A stretch of 64,000 nt of DNA from Burkholderia diffusa (GTDB lineage Bacteria; Pseudomonadota; Gammaproteobacteria; Burkholderiales; Burkholderiaceae), in the NCBI RefSeq assembly GCF_902499115.1, contig NZ_CABVPN010000011.1:148755-212754 (forward strand), in the 5' to 3' direction. Positions 8,691 through 18,122 of this stretch are shown here, one piece after another; position 1 is the first letter of the stretch, and each line of letters begins with the position of its first letter. The notes beneath the pieces were generated by a model. It was not told the DNA's origin, ran no database searches, and was given only the letters and a program-made list of their open reading frames with translations. Position numbers and translations under genes: made by a program.

Positions 8691-9581
8691 ATGTCGAACA
8701 AGACCTACGAAATCCGTCCGGAGCAGTCCATCGAGCTGCTGAAGGAGCTGCACATCCTCACCCGCGACGGCAAGCTGAACCAGGACAGCCGCCGCAAGCT
8801 GAAGCAGGTCTATCACCTGTTCCAGTTCATCGAGCCGCTACTCGCGAGCGTGCAGGCGGACAAGGGCAGCGTGACGCTCGTCGATCACGGCGCCGGCAAG
8901 TCGTATCTCGGCTTCATCCTGTACGACCTGTTCTTCAAGCAGCAGCCGGGGCACGGCACGCCGGCATTCGCGTCGCACGTATACGGGATCGAGACGCGCG
9001 AGGAGCTCGTCGCGCGTTCCACCGAACTCGCCGCGCGACTCGGATTCGGCGGCATGTCGTTCCTGAACCTGTCGGTCGCCGATTCGATCACGTCGCCGAA
9101 GCTGCCCGAAACGGTCGATGTCGTCACCGCGCTGCATGCATGCGACACGGCAACCGACGATGCGATCCGCTTCGCGCTCGCGAAGCGCGCGCAGCACATC
9201 GTGCTGGTGCCGTGCTGCCAGGCGGAAGTCGCGGGCGTGCTGCGCAGGAACAAGGGCAAGTCGCTCGCGAACGCGCTGACCGAAGTGTGGCGGCATCCGC
9301 TGCATACGCGCGAATTCGGCAGCCAGATCACCAACGTGCTGCGCTGCCTGCAGCTCGAGGCGCACGGCTATCAGGTCAGCGTGACCGAGCTGGTCGGCTG
9401 GGAGCATTCGATGAAGAACGAGCTGATCATCGCGCAGTACAAGAACCTGCCGCGCCGCAAGCCCGGCGAGCGGCTGAACGAGATCCTCGGCATGTTCGGG
9501 CTCGCCGAACTGAACGAGCGCTTCTTCGCGCCGGCGCCCGCGGCGGCGGCGGGCGAGGCTGTCGAGCAGGACCCGGACTGA
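8691..9581 (+). CDS. Class I SAM-dependent methyltransferase (Methyltransf_32/TRM13-like)
   Basis: 296 residues. SAM-binding motif I is VDHGAGKSYLGFILYD (about residue 64), followed by an acidic turn in YGIETRE. ALHACDTATDDAI and the VPCCQAE box match the TRM13-like methyltransferase group, whose eukaryotic members modify tRNA. The bacterial substrate is unknown to me. It lies 89 bp after another methyltransferase gene in the same direction. The ATG at 8691 is preferred over an in-frame GTG at 8670. Confidence 0.8.
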   Translation: MSNKTYEIRPEQSIELLKELHILTRDGKLNQDSRRKLKQVYHLFQFIEPLLASVQADKGSVTLVDHGAGKSYLGFILYDLFFKQQPGHGTPAFASHVYGIETREELVARSTELAARLGFGGMSFLNLSVADSITSPKLPETVDVVTALHACDTATDDAIRFALAKRAQHIVLVPCCQAEVAGVLRRNKGKSLANALTEVWRHPLHTREFGSQITNVLRCLQLEAHGYQVSVTELVGWEHSMKNELIIAQYKNLPRRKPGERLNEILGMFGLAELNERFFAPAPAAAAGEAVEQDPD

Positions 9582-9636
9582 GGCAGGCCGACTCGCGGCC
9601 CGTTTGCCGCGCGGCGGACGGCCGGCGCGCGACGCG

Positions 9637-10209
9637 TCAGACGTCGTCGCCCGGCCGGCGCATCCATTCACGCCAGCCGTCGTGGCCGAGGCGGCGCAGC
9701 GTTTCCTGGTTTTTCTCGTAGATCGCGGACGCGTCCGGGAACGCGTCGACCGCGCGTGCGATGCTGTCCTCGCGCAGCAGGTGCAGGATCGGATACGGCG
9801 CGCGGTTCGTGTAGTTCTCGATGTCGTCGGCTTCGCTGCCTTCGAACCGGTACTCGGGATGGAAGCTCGCGATCTGCAGCACGCCGTCGAGCCGCAGTTG
9901 CCGCACGAGCCGGTCGGCGAAGAACAGCGCGTCGTTGTAGTCGACGAAATCAGCGAACGCGCGCGGATAGATCACGAGCGTCGTGTCGACCTGCTGCGGA
10001 TCCGCCGCTTCGAGCGCGCGCAACTCGGTTTCGAGGTCGGCGAGCGCGTCCTCGAGCGTCGTCGCTTCGCTGATCGCATAGCGCACCTGCTCCTTCACAT
10101 AGACGCTCTTCGCGAACGGGCACAGATTGAGCCCGATCACCGCGCGCGCGAGCCAGTGCCGCGTGGCGGCGAGGATGTCGTCGTGCGAATCGGGGCGGGT
10201 ATCGGTCAT
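9637..10209 (-). CDS. DUF1415 family protein
   Basis: 190 residues. It has the family hallmarks HWLARAVIGLNLCPFAKSV near the N-terminus, LVIYPRAFADFVDYNDALF in the middle and ASFHPEYRFEG near residue 125. The function is unknown. One Cys in the NLCPFA box is conserved by memory of the family. I start at the ATG 10207-10209; the longer opening would add 19 residues of poor quality. Convergent with the methyltransferase gene; no terminator hairpin is obvious between them. Confidence 0.85.
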   Translation of the reverse strand: MTDTRPDSHDDILAATRHWLARAVIGLNLCPFAKSVYVKEQVRYAISEATTLEDALADLETELRALEAADPQQVDTTLVIYPRAFADFVDYNDALFFADRLVRQLRLDGVLQIASFHPEYRFEGSEADDIENYTNRAPYPILHLLREDSIARAVDAFPDASAIYEKNQETLRRLGHDGWREWMRRPGDDV

Positions 10210-10291
10210 GGCGAGGGCAGTCGGGCAAGGCGGAAGCGAGGGCCGCATTGTAGCGGGAGCGGGCACGCGGGGTTCGGGCGTGCGCCGCCTG

Positions 10292-10915
10292 TCACGCGCA
10301 GGCGGCTTCGATCAGTTGCGTGACCAGCGCGGGCGCGGTGCCGATCGGCGTTTCGCCGTGCCGGTAGGTCTGGCTGGCCGCGTAGATGCCCTCGACCACG
10401 AGCGCGAGCGCATCGGCCAGCGCTTTCGGCTGCCGGGCGCCTGCGCCTTCGCATAGCTCGACGAACCGCTTCATCAGCCGCTCCTTGTTTTGCGCGACGC
10501 GTTCGCGCGCCGGATGCGACGCATCGGGGAATTCGGCCGCGACGTTGACGAACGGGCAGCCGCGATAGTCCTTCTGCGTCGCGCGCTCCGCGAGATCGAC
10601 GAAATACTGGATCAACTGCGCCTTCGGCTGGCCGGGATGCTTCGCGACGCTCGAATCGAGGCGCTCGAAGAAGCACGCATCCATCCGTTCGAGATACGCG
10701 AGGATCAGCTCGTCCTTCGACGAGAACTGGCGGTACAGGCTCATCTTGTTGACGCCCGCGCGTTCCACGACCGCTTCGACGCCGACCGCGCGCACCCCTT
10801 CCTTGTAAAACAGCTCCTCGGCGGCGCGCAGCAGGTGTTCCTGCGCGGCGGCCGCGGCGATCGGCTGGCGCGTGCGACGTGCCGGCGGCTTGTTGGCGGC
10901 CTCGATGCCCGACAT
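10292..10915 (-). CDS. TetR/AcrR family transcriptional repressor
   Basis: 207 residues. The N-terminal helix-turn-helix covers about residues 30-75, with the recognition part GVNKMSLYRQFSSKDELI and the usual TetR tail YLERMD. The C-terminal ligand domain contains KDYRGCPFVNVAAEF, typical of a common TetR C-domain. It is divergent from an MFS transporter gene, and two matching palindromes lie in the intergenic space, so it very likely represses that gene and itself. The ligand is unknown. Confidence 0.9.
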   Translation of the reverse strand: MSGIEAANKPPARRTRQPIAAAAAQEHLLRAAEELFYKEGVRAVGVEAVVERAGVNKMSLYRQFSSKDELILAYLERMDACFFERLDSSVAKHPGQPKAQLIQYFVDLAERATQKDYRGCPFVNVAAEFPDASHPARERVAQNKERLMKRFVELCEGAGARQPKALADALALVVEGIYAASQTYRHGETPIGTAPALVTQLIEAACA

Positions 10916-10943
10916 GATGACCCTCGACTGCGTGATGAATTGC

Positions 10944-11000
10944 TTGACATGTTACCGACTGGTCACTACGATCGCAACACACTTGTGACCGAGCGGTAAC
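10944..11000. promoter_or_regulatory. Divergent promoters with two TetR-type operators
   Basis: A rightward promoter is clear: TTGACA at 10944-10949, 17 bp, TACGAT at 10967-10972. The spacer is filled by a palindrome, GTTACCGACTGGTCAC (10951-10966). A second copy in inverted form, GTGACCGAGCGGTAAC, lies at 10985-11000, 34 bp centre to centre. On the minus strand TTGCGA, 17 bp, TAACAT overlaps the same site. Binding at the first palindrome would block both promoters at once. ACCG....GGT symmetry is usual for TetR family operators. Confidence 0.82.
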
Positions 11001-11132
11001 AATGCCGGCCGGGTCGACAGACAAATGCCAGGTATCGGCCCCGGTCGGCCGATGCAGCATGCGGCGGAGGTGGCCTGGTGGTGACGCGGGGCCGGCGCGC
11101 GGGTGCCGGGCCGCCAATTGGAGAGCGACGAC

Positions 11133-12416
11133 ATGAACTGGGCAGTGACACGAATCGGCGGGCGTTTCCACTATGGATGGCTCGCGGCGGCGGTGGTTTT
11201 CCTGATCCTGCTGGCCGCGGCCGGCACGCGTGCGACACCGAGCGTGCTGATGGTGCCGCTCGAGCGCGAACTCGGCTGGAGCCGCGCGGCGATTTCGCTG
11301 GCGATTTCGGTGAACATTGCGCTGTACGGCCTGACGGGCCCGTTCGCGGCCGCCGCGATGCAGCGCTTCGGGCTGCGGCCGACGATCCTGACTGCGCTGG
11401 TGACCATGAGCGCGGGCGTCGCGCTGTCGTCGATGATGACGCAGAGCTGGCAGATGGTCGTGATCTGGGGCCTGATGGTCGGCTGCTCGACCGGCGTCGT
11501 CGCGCTGACGCTGTCGGCGACCTTCGTCACGCGCTGGTTCCATGCGCGGCGCGGCCTGGTGATGGGCATCCTCACAGCGAGCACGGCCACCGGTCAGCTC
11601 GTGTTCCTGCCGATGCTCGCGGCGATCGCGCAGCGTCATGGCTGGCGGCCGGTCGTGCTGGTCGTCGCGGTGGCGGCCGCGATCGTGATTCCGCTGGTCG
11701 CGTTCCTGCTGCCCGAGCGGCCGGCCGACGTGAAGCTGCGCCCCTACGGCGAGCCGGCCGACGCGCCGGCCGCGCCTGACGCGACGAAGGAGAACCCGCT
11801 CGCGGTCGCGTTCCGCACGCTGCTGACGGCGAGCCGCTCGCGCGACTTCTGGCTCCTGTTCTTCAGCTTCTTCATTTGCGGCGCGAGCACCAACGGCTAT
11901 GTCGGCACGCACCTGATCGCGATGTGCAGCGACTATGGGATGACCGAAGTGCAGGGTGCATCGCTGCTCGCCGCGATGGGCGTATTCGACCTGTTCGGCA
12001 CGACGCTGTCGGGCTGGCTGTCCGACCGCTACGACAACCGTGTGCTGCTGTTCTGGTACTACGGGCTGCGCGGGCTGTCGCTGATCTACCTGCCGCATGC
12101 GTTCGGCATCGATTTCTTCGGGCTGCCGCTGTTCGCGATGTTCTACGGGCTCGACTGGATCGCGACCGTGCCGCCGACGGTGCGGCTCGCCACCGACGTG
12201 TTCGGCAAGGCCGCGGCGCCGGTCGTGTTCGGCTGGATCGTCGCCGGCCACCAGCTCGGCGCGGCGTTCGCGGCGCTCGGCGCGGGGCTGCTGCGTGCGA
12301 GCCTCGGCACCTATACGATAGCGTCGATGATCTCGGGCGGGCTCTGCATCATCGGCGCGCTGATCGTGCTGCGGATCAACCGCGGCCCGTCCCGCGCGGC
12401 CGCGCAGGCCGCCTGA
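11133..12416 (+). CDS. MFS transporter (oxalate/formate antiporter-like)
   Basis: 427 residues with about 12 hydrophobic segments and the loop motif SDRYDNR, the MFS motif A equivalent, between helices 8 and 9. The segment RWFHARRGLVMGILTASTATGQLVF is typical of the monocarboxylate or oxalate-formate antiporter branch. The substrate is unknown. The ATG at 11133 follows a GGAGAG ribosome site, better than GTG 11103. Its promoter is overlapped by the operators of the divergent TetR gene, so expression is probably induced by the transported compound. Confidence 0.88.
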   Translation: MNWAVTRIGGRFHYGWLAAAVVFLILLAAAGTRATPSVLMVPLERELGWSRAAISLAISVNIALYGLTGPFAAAAMQRFGLRPTILTALVTMSAGVALSSMMTQSWQMVVIWGLMVGCSTGVVALTLSATFVTRWFHARRGLVMGILTASTATGQLVFLPMLAAIAQRHGWRPVVLVVAVAAAIVIPLVAFLLPERPADVKLRPYGEPADAPAAPDATKENPLAVAFRTLLTASRSRDFWLLFFSFFICGASTNGYVGTHLIAMCSDYGMTEVQGASLLAAMGVFDLFGTTLSGWLSDRYDNRVLLFWYYGLRGLSLIYLPHAFGIDFFGLPLFAMFYGLDWIATVPPTVRLATDVFGKAAAPVVFGWIVAGHQLGAAFAALGAGLLRASLGTYTIASMISGGLCIIGALIVLRINRGPSRAAAQAA

Positions 12417-12574
12417 GCGCGGCGCTTCGGCCGGCCCATGCACGGGTGCGGCCGGTCAATGCGGGATCCGTGATTTGCATTGCGCGGGATGATCGGGCGC
12501 GTGACGCCTCGAGCGGTTATGCTTTCGGTTCGCCGGGCGTTCGCGCCCCTTCATCGATGTCAGCGAGGAACCGC

Positions 12575-13180
12575 ATGTCCGTCAAACCTGCTCCCACCAC
12601 TGTTTCGATTCACGACCTGATCGCCGGCCGCTGGAGCCCGCGCGCGTACTCGGACGAGCCGATCAGCGCCGCCGATCTGCACGCGGTGCTCGAAGCCGCT
12701 CGCTGGGCGCCGTCCGCGTACAACGCCCAACCGTGGCGCTTCGTCGTGTTCGATCGCACGCAGGACGAAGCGGCGTTCAAGCGCGCATTCGCGACGCTGG
12801 TGCCGTTCAACCAGGGCTGGAACGCGCCGGCGCCAGTGCTCATCGCCGTGACCGCGCACACGCTCACACCGAAGGGCGAGCCGGCGCCGACCGCGCTGTA
12901 CGACGCGGGCGCGGCCGCGATGTCGCTGGTGCTGCAGGCGCACGCGCTGGGTCTTGCTGCACACCAGATGAGCGGCTTCGACGCGAAGGCGTTCCGCGAC
13001 GCATTCGAGATTCCGGCCGACGTCGCGATTCCGGCGATCATCTCGCTCGGCCACTACGGCAACGTAGACAAACTCGATCCGGTGCTGCGCGATCGCGAAA
13101 AGGCGCCGCGCACGCGTCATGCGATCGGCGAAGTCGTCTATGCGGGCGCCTGGAAGAAGGGTTTCGACGCCGCAGCCTGA
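12575..13180 (+). CDS. Nitroreductase family protein
   Basis: 201 residues, an FMN-dependent NAD(P)H oxidoreductase fold. Motifs: RWSPRAYSDEPI near residue 16, AARWAPSAYNAQPWRF (FMN phosphate contact) near residue 40, and HALGLAAHQMSGFD near residue 125. The substrate is not predictable. The ATG at 12575 follows GAGGAA at a good distance; an ATG 18 bp upstream has none. It stands alone after the MFS gene. Confidence 0.85.
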   Translation: MSVKPAPTTVSIHDLIAGRWSPRAYSDEPISAADLHAVLEAARWAPSAYNAQPWRFVVFDRTQDEAAFKRAFATLVPFNQGWNAPAPVLIAVTAHTLTPKGEPAPTALYDAGAAAMSLVLQAHALGLAAHQMSGFDAKAFRDAFEIPADVAIPAIISLGHYGNVDKLDPVLRDREKAPRTRHAIGEVVYAGAWKKGFDAAA

Positions 13181-13425
13181 TCCGCAATCGGGCAGGCGCT
13201 CGTCGAGCACGCTGTCCGCGGCAGTTGCGCGCGCAGCACGCGGGCGGCGTGGTGGCGCTGGATGACCCGTCCGCACCCGTCGCAGGTGCGCCGCGGGTGC
13301 GCCTGATCGCGACCCCGGGCCGGTTGCGCCGGCATCGGTGGGCGATCCGGTTGTGATCCGGCGGGCTTCATGATAAAAAGCCCGTCCTTTCCGTTTTCGC
13401 GCCGGCCCTGCTGCGGCAACTTCCC

Positions 13426-14676
13426 ATGACTTACTGCGCGATCGATTTCGGCACGTCCAATTCCGCCGTGGCGCTGCCCGACGGCGATGGCATGCGCCTC
13501 GCGCCCGTCGAGGGCGACCACCTGACGCTGCCCACCGCGATCTTCTTCAACAACGACGAGCAGACGGTCGAGTACGGCCGCGCGGCGCTGGCCTCCTATA
13601 TCGACGGTTTCGACGGCCGCCTGATGCGCTCGATGAAGAGCATCCTCGGCTCGCCGCTCGCGGAAACCACGACCGATCTCGGCGACGGCAGCGCGATGGC
13701 GTACACGGAGATCATCGCGCGTTTCCTGACGCACCTGAAGCGCAAGGCCGAAGCGCGCGCCGGCGCGCCGATCGGGCGCGCGGTGCTCGGCCGGCCGGTG
13801 TTCTTCGTCGACGACGATGCGCGCGCCGACCGCCTCGCGCAGGACCAGCTCGAAGCGGCCGCGCAGTCGGTCGGTTTTACGGACGTGCATTTCCAGTACG
13901 AGCCGATCGCGGCCGCGTTCGACTACGAGTCGCGCCAGCAGGCCGAGCGGCTCGTGCTGGTCGCCGACATCGGCGGCGGCACGTCCGACTTCTCGCTGGT
14001 GCGCGTCGGGCCGGAGCGGATGGCGCGCCTCGAACGCAAGGACGACGTGCTTGCTCACCACGGCGTGCACGTCGCGGGCACCGATTACGACCGCCGCGTC
14101 GAGCTGGCGGCGATCCTGCCCGCGTTCGGCTACCGCGCGCTCGATCCCGAGGGGCGCGAGCTGCCGAACCGGATCTACTTCGACCTGGCGACCTGGCACC
14201 TGATCAACACGGTCTACACGCCGAAGCGGCTGGGCGAGCTGAAGCTGATGAAGCATCTGTACCAGGACGTACGGCAGTACGACCGGCTCACGCGCGTGGT
14301 CGAGCAACGGCTCGGGCATGCGCTGATGGCGCGCGCGGAAGAAGCGAAGATCGGCGTGGCGGCGGGCGGGGAGACGATGATCGACCTGAACGACGTGGAA
14401 GAGGATCTGCAGATCGCGTTCGACGCCGAACGTCTCGTCGATGCGAGCGTCGACGACACCGCGCGCATCGTCGATGCCGCGCGCGAAACGGTACGGCTTG
14501 CGGGCATCGCGCCGCGCGATGTCGGCGCGCTGTATTTCACCGGCGGCTCGACCGGGCTCGCGTTCCTGTCGGGTGCGCTCGCCGGTGCATTTCCGGACGC
14601 GCAGCCGGTGTTCGGCGATCGCCTCGCGAGCGTCGCGACCGGGCTCGGCATCCACGCGCAGCGGCTGTTCGGCTGA
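13426..14676 (+). CDS. Hsp70 family protein, YegD-like
   Basis: 416 residues, essentially an actin-like ATPase domain without the Hsp70 substrate-binding domain. Phosphate 1 motif: IDFGTSNSAVALPDG at the N-terminus; phosphate 2: VADIGGGTSDFSLV near residue 180; adenosine motif: YFTGGSTGLAFL near residue 370. This is the layout of E. coli YegD, whose role is unknown. A bidirectional terminator follows. Confidence 0.88.
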   Translation: MTYCAIDFGTSNSAVALPDGDGMRLAPVEGDHLTLPTAIFFNNDEQTVEYGRAALASYIDGFDGRLMRSMKSILGSPLAETTTDLGDGSAMAYTEIIARFLTHLKRKAEARAGAPIGRAVLGRPVFFVDDDARADRLAQDQLEAAAQSVGFTDVHFQYEPIAAAFDYESRQQAERLVLVADIGGGTSDFSLVRVGPERMARLERKDDVLAHHGVHVAGTDYDRRVELAAILPAFGYRALDPEGRELPNRIYFDLATWHLINTVYTPKRLGELKLMKHLYQDVRQYDRLTRVVEQRLGHALMARAEEAKIGVAAGGETMIDLNDVEEDLQIAFDAERLVDASVDDTARIVDAARETVRLAGIAPRDVGALYFTGGSTGLAFLSGALAGAFPDAQPVFGDRLASVATGLGIHAQRLFG

Positions 14677-14728
14677 GCGAAGGCCATTCGGGTCGGCGAT
14701 GGCCGCAAGGCGGCCCGCGCCGGAAAAC

Positions 14729-14757
14729 AAAAAGCCCCGCCGAAGCGGGGCTTTTTT
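14729..14757. terminator. Bidirectional terminator between hsp70-like gene and cspA
   Basis: AAAAAGCCCCGC, CGAA, GCGGGGCTTTTTT: a GC stem with A-run before and T-run after, so it can stop transcription from both converging genes. Confidence 0.92.
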
Positions 14758-14778
14758 ACACGAAATATCGCGCCGAAC

Positions 14779-14982
14779 TTAGACCGGACGGATGTTCGCA
14801 GCTTGCAGACCCTTCGGGCCCGTCTTCACTTCGAATTCAACCTTCTGGTTTTCTTGCAGCGTCTTGAAGCCTTCGACGCGGATTTCCGAGAAGTGCGCGA
14901 ACAGATCGTCGCCGCCGCCTTCCGGGGTGATGAAGCCGAAGCCCTTTGCGTCATTGAACCACTTGACGGTACCGGTTGCCAT
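14779..14982 (-). CDS. cspA: Cold-shock protein, CspA family
   Basis: 67 residues, one cold-shock domain. The RNP1 motif KGFGFITP and the RNP2-like motif DLFAHFSEI are complete. It binds single-stranded RNA or DNA and melts RNA structure. The length matches the family. The 5' leader is about 140 nt if the promoter proposed upstream is right, as in cold-regulated csp genes. Confidence 0.95.
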   Translation of the reverse strand: MATGTVKWFNDAKGFGFITPEGGGDDLFAHFSEIRVEGFKTLQENQKVEFEVKTGPKGLQAANIRPV

Positions 14983-15129
14983 GTTACTTGTTCCTAAAAA
15001 GATAAAACGGGGCCGAGGCCCATGGGTGCGGAAAATCAAGGAAGGGGGTAATAGGACCAACCGGAGTACCGTTGATGGGCGAACTACGAAAGAACCAATT
15101 CACTCGCCGCTTGAAATCCTGCAACGTTG

Positions 15130-15158
15130 TTTATACGGCTATTCGGTCGCGCGGTCAA
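15130..15158 (-). promoter_or_regulatory. Probable cspA promoter
   Basis: On the minus strand TTGACC (15153-15158), exactly 17 bp, then TATAAA (15130-15135). It predicts a start near 15122 and a leader of about 140 nt before the cspA ATG. The remainder of the 420-bp gap up to the permease start holds no gene that I can support. Confidence 0.75.
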
Positions 15159-15402
15159 CCGTATTTCCATGCACTCAGGGTTATTGCGGGGTTCAGGTTT
15201 ACAAACCTTGCAAACGATGCGAATTTTTTGTAGGGGCCGAACGATTTTGGCGCCAACTTGCAGGTGCAACCGTTAAACTACGCGCCGCGCGGAAGGGTTG
15301 CCCCGATCGGGTGATCCTTCCCCCCAAAATTGCATGCGCGGTGCTATCCGAGCCGATCCCGGACAGCAGGCCGACCATGCTTTTTGAGACATAGGAGAGG
15401 AT

Positions 15403-17001
15403 GTGAAGAGTTCTATTCAACGGAACATCGGCCCGTTTGCACTGATGCTGACGGGGCTGGGTTCGATTATCGGCTCGGGCTGGCTGTTCGGCGCCTGGAA
15501 GGCTGCGAAGATTGCCGGCCCGGCAGCGATTTGCGCATGGATCATCGGCGCGGTCGTGATTCTCGCGATTGCACTGACGTATGCCGAACTGGGCGCGATG
15601 TTCCCCGAGTCGGGCGGCATGGTGCGCTACGCGCGCTACTCGCACGGTTCGCTGGTGGGCTTCATCAGCGCGTGGGCGAACTGGATCGCGATCGTATCGG
15701 TGATTCCGATCGAAGCGGAAGCATCGATCCAGTACATGAGCACGTGGCCGTATCCGTGGGCGCACGCGTTGTTCGTGAACGGCGAGCTGACGACACCCGG
15801 CCTGCTGCTATCCGCCGTGCTGGTCGTCATCTACTTCATGCTGAACTACTGGGGCGTCAAGGCGTTCGCGCGTGCGAACACCGCGATCACGATCTTCAAG
15901 TTCCTGATCCCCGGCCTCACGATCCTTGGCCTGATGCTGTCGAGCTTCCACCCGGAAAACCTCGGCACCGCGTCGAATGCGAGCTTCGCGCCGTATGGCT
16001 GGTCGGCCGTGCTGACCGCGGTCGCGACGAGCGGCATCGTGTTCGCGTTCAACGGCTTCCAGAGCCCGGTGAACCTGGCCGGTGAAGCGCGCAATCCGTC
16101 GCGCAGCGTGCCGTTCGCGGTGATCTCTTCGATTCTGATCGCACTCGTGATCTACGTGCTGCTGCAGATGGCGTACATCGGCTCGGTGAATCCGGCCGAC
16201 GTCGCAAAGGGCTGGTCGCACTTCAACTTCTCGTCGCCGTTCGCGGAACTCGCGATCGCGCTGAACCTGAACTGGCTCGCGATCCTGCTGTATGTCGACG
16301 CGTTCATCAGCCCGAGCGGCACCGGTACGACCTACATGGCGACGACCACCCGCATGATCTACGCGATGGAGCGCAACAACACGATGCCGAAGATGTTCGG
16401 CAACGTGCATCCGATCTACGGTGTGCCGCGCCAGGCGATGTGGTTCAACCTGCTCGTGTCGTTCATCTTCCTGTTCTTCTTCCGCGGTTGGAGCTCGCTC
16501 GCGGCGGTGATCTCGGTCGCGACGGTCATCTCGTACCTGACCGGCCCGATCAGCCTGATGGCGCTGCGCCGCGCGGCGACCGACATCGAGCGTCCGCTGT
16601 CGATCCCGCTGATGAAGCTGATTGCACCGTTCGCGTTCGTCTGCGCGTCGCTGATCCTGTACTGGGCGAAGTGGCCGCTGACGGGCGAAATCATCCTGCT
16701 GATGATCGTCGCGCTGCCGGTGTATTTCTACTTCCAGGCGAAGTCGGGCTGGACCGGCTGGGGCGCCGACCTGAAGGCCGCGTGGTGGCTGGTCGCGTAC
16801 CTGCCGACGATGGCCGTGCTGTCGCTGATCGGCAGCAAGGAGTTCGGCGGTCACGGCGTGCTGCCGTACGGCTGGGACATGCTGATCGTCGCGGCCATCT
16901 CGCTGGTGTTCTACTTCTGGGGCGTGAATACGGGCTACCGGACGCAGTATCTCGACGAGCGCGAGTCGCACGACGAGATCCTCGAAGGGGTCGGTGCCTG
17001 A
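15403..17001 (+). CDS. APC superfamily amino acid permease
   Basis: 532 residues with about 12-14 membrane segments. The first helix has the APC substrate motif GLGSIIGSGWLFGAW, and helix 3 carries ESGGMVRYARYSHG. Likely an inner-membrane amino acid or amine transporter; the substrate is open. The start is GTG 15403 with AGGAGAGG just upstream; the ATG two bases earlier is followed at once by TGA. A terminator follows. Confidence 0.9.
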   Translation: MKSSIQRNIGPFALMLTGLGSIIGSGWLFGAWKAAKIAGPAAICAWIIGAVVILAIALTYAELGAMFPESGGMVRYARYSHGSLVGFISAWANWIAIVSVIPIEAEASIQYMSTWPYPWAHALFVNGELTTPGLLLSAVLVVIYFMLNYWGVKAFARANTAITIFKFLIPGLTILGLMLSSFHPENLGTASNASFAPYGWSAVLTAVATSGIVFAFNGFQSPVNLAGEARNPSRSVPFAVISSILIALVIYVLLQMAYIGSVNPADVAKGWSHFNFSSPFAELAIALNLNWLAILLYVDAFISPSGTGTTYMATTTRMIYAMERNNTMPKMFGNVHPIYGVPRQAMWFNLLVSFIFLFFFRGWSSLAAVISVATVISYLTGPISLMALRRAATDIERPLSIPLMKLIAPFAFVCASLILYWAKWPLTGEIILLMIVALPVYFYFQAKSGWTGWGADLKAAWWLVAYLPTMAVLSLIGSKEFGGHGVLPYGWDMLIVAAISLVFYFWGVNTGYRTQYLDERESHDEILEGVGA

Positions 17002-17041
17002 CGCGTGACTCGCCACCGGAATCGGCGGTGGCGGAAAGCGT

Positions 17042-17081
17042 AAAAAAAGCCCGTCCGAGCGCTGCTCGGGCGGGCTTTTTG
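17042..17081. terminator. Bidirectional terminator between permease and dioxygenase genes
   Basis: AAAAAAAGCCCGTCCGAGC, GCT, then GCTCGGGCGGGCTTTTT: a long GC stem with A-run and T-run flanks, placed between converging genes. Confidence 0.9.
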
Positions 17082-17109
17082 TTTGCGGCCGCCGGCTTTG
17101 TCGCCGGAT

Positions 17110-17901
17110 TCAGGCGGCTGCGCTCGCGAACACGTAGTTCGTCATCGCGAGCACGCGTTGATACGTGCCGAGCGACTGGATGCCGAGCTGATAGTCGTCG
17201 TCGGCCGCGCCGAGCGCGGTGAACACCGGCAGCAGGTGTTCGTCGGTCGGATGCATCAGCGCCGCGTGCGGCGCCTGCCGGCGATAGTCGAGCAGCGCGT
17301 CGACATCGCGCGCGGCGAGCTTCGCCTCGAACCAGTCGGTGAATTCCGCGACGCGCGGGTCCGCATCCTCGGGCGCCGCGCTGAAATCGGCCGCGCGCAG
17401 GTTGTGCGTGATCTGGCCCGAGCCGATCACCATCACGCCTTCGTCGCGCAGCGGCCGCAGCGCGCGGCCGAGCGCGAAGTGATGGGCTGCGTCCGCGCGG
17501 GGCTGGATCGACAACTGCGCGACGGGCACGTCAGCCTCCGGGAACATCAGCAGCATCGGCACCCACGCGCCGTGGTCGAGGCCGTGCTCGGTCGTCGCGG
17601 TCGCGATGCCGGCCGCGTTCAGCAGCGCGGCCGCCCGTTCGGCGACCTCGGGCGCGCCGGGTGCCGGGTACCGGATTTCGTACAGCGCGCGCGGGAAGCC
17701 GTAGAAGTCGTGGATCGTTTCAGGATGCGCGGCCACGCTCGCGACCGGCTGTTGCGTGCCCCAGTGCGCGGACAACATCAGCACCGCGCGCGGGCGAGGC
17801 AATTCGGCGCCGAGGTGCGTGAACGCACCGGACGGCAGTGTCGGGTCGATCGGCAGGGTAGGGGCGCCGTGGGACAGGTAAAGCGAGGGCAAGCGGTTCA
17901 T
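17110..17901 (-). CDS. ygiD: Class III extradiol ring-cleavage dioxygenase, DODA/YgiD type
   Basis: 263 residues. YgiD-type enzymes cleave 4,5-dihydroxyphenyl compounds such as L-DOPA using a bound metal. Seen here: SHGAPTLPID with the first His near residue 11, MLSAHWGTQQPV near residue 43, the phrase HDFYGFPRALYEIRYPAPG, the histidine in EHGLDHGAWVPM, and SGQITHNL. All match the family. Length is normal (E. coli about 262-271). It is a single gene; the physiological substrate in Burkholderia is unproven. Confidence 0.9.
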   Translation of the reverse strand: MNRLPSLYLSHGAPTLPIDPTLPSGAFTHLGAELPRPRAVLMLSAHWGTQQPVASVAAHPETIHDFYGFPRALYEIRYPAPGAPEVAERAAALLNAAGIATATTEHGLDHGAWVPMLLMFPEADVPVAQLSIQPRADAAHHFALGRALRPLRDEGVMVIGSGQITHNLRAADFSAAPEDADPRVAEFTDWFEAKLAARDVDALLDYRRQAPHAALMHPTDEHLLPVFTALGAADDDYQLGIQSLGTYQRVLAMTNYVFASAAA

Positions 17902-18122
17902 GGTGGGGAGCCTGCAAAAGGGATTTGCCTGTGACTATAGACGCACACCAATTATTGATAAATCGGCTTGGCGGAATTTGATTGAATCGTGTGAGTTGAT
18001 AATTCGGCCGGCTTCGGGCGTTCGGCGGCAGGCGAGGGCTCGAGGTTGCCGGATCGAGCGGGAAGACGGCCGAATCAGCGAAGATGCGTGAAGAACGACG
18101 CCGGAGCGCCGTGTCGAGCGGC

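Noticed and set aside
10206..12443. 745-codon open frame opposite the MFS gene
   Set aside because: Shadow frame, covers the divergent operator region and lacks any domain.
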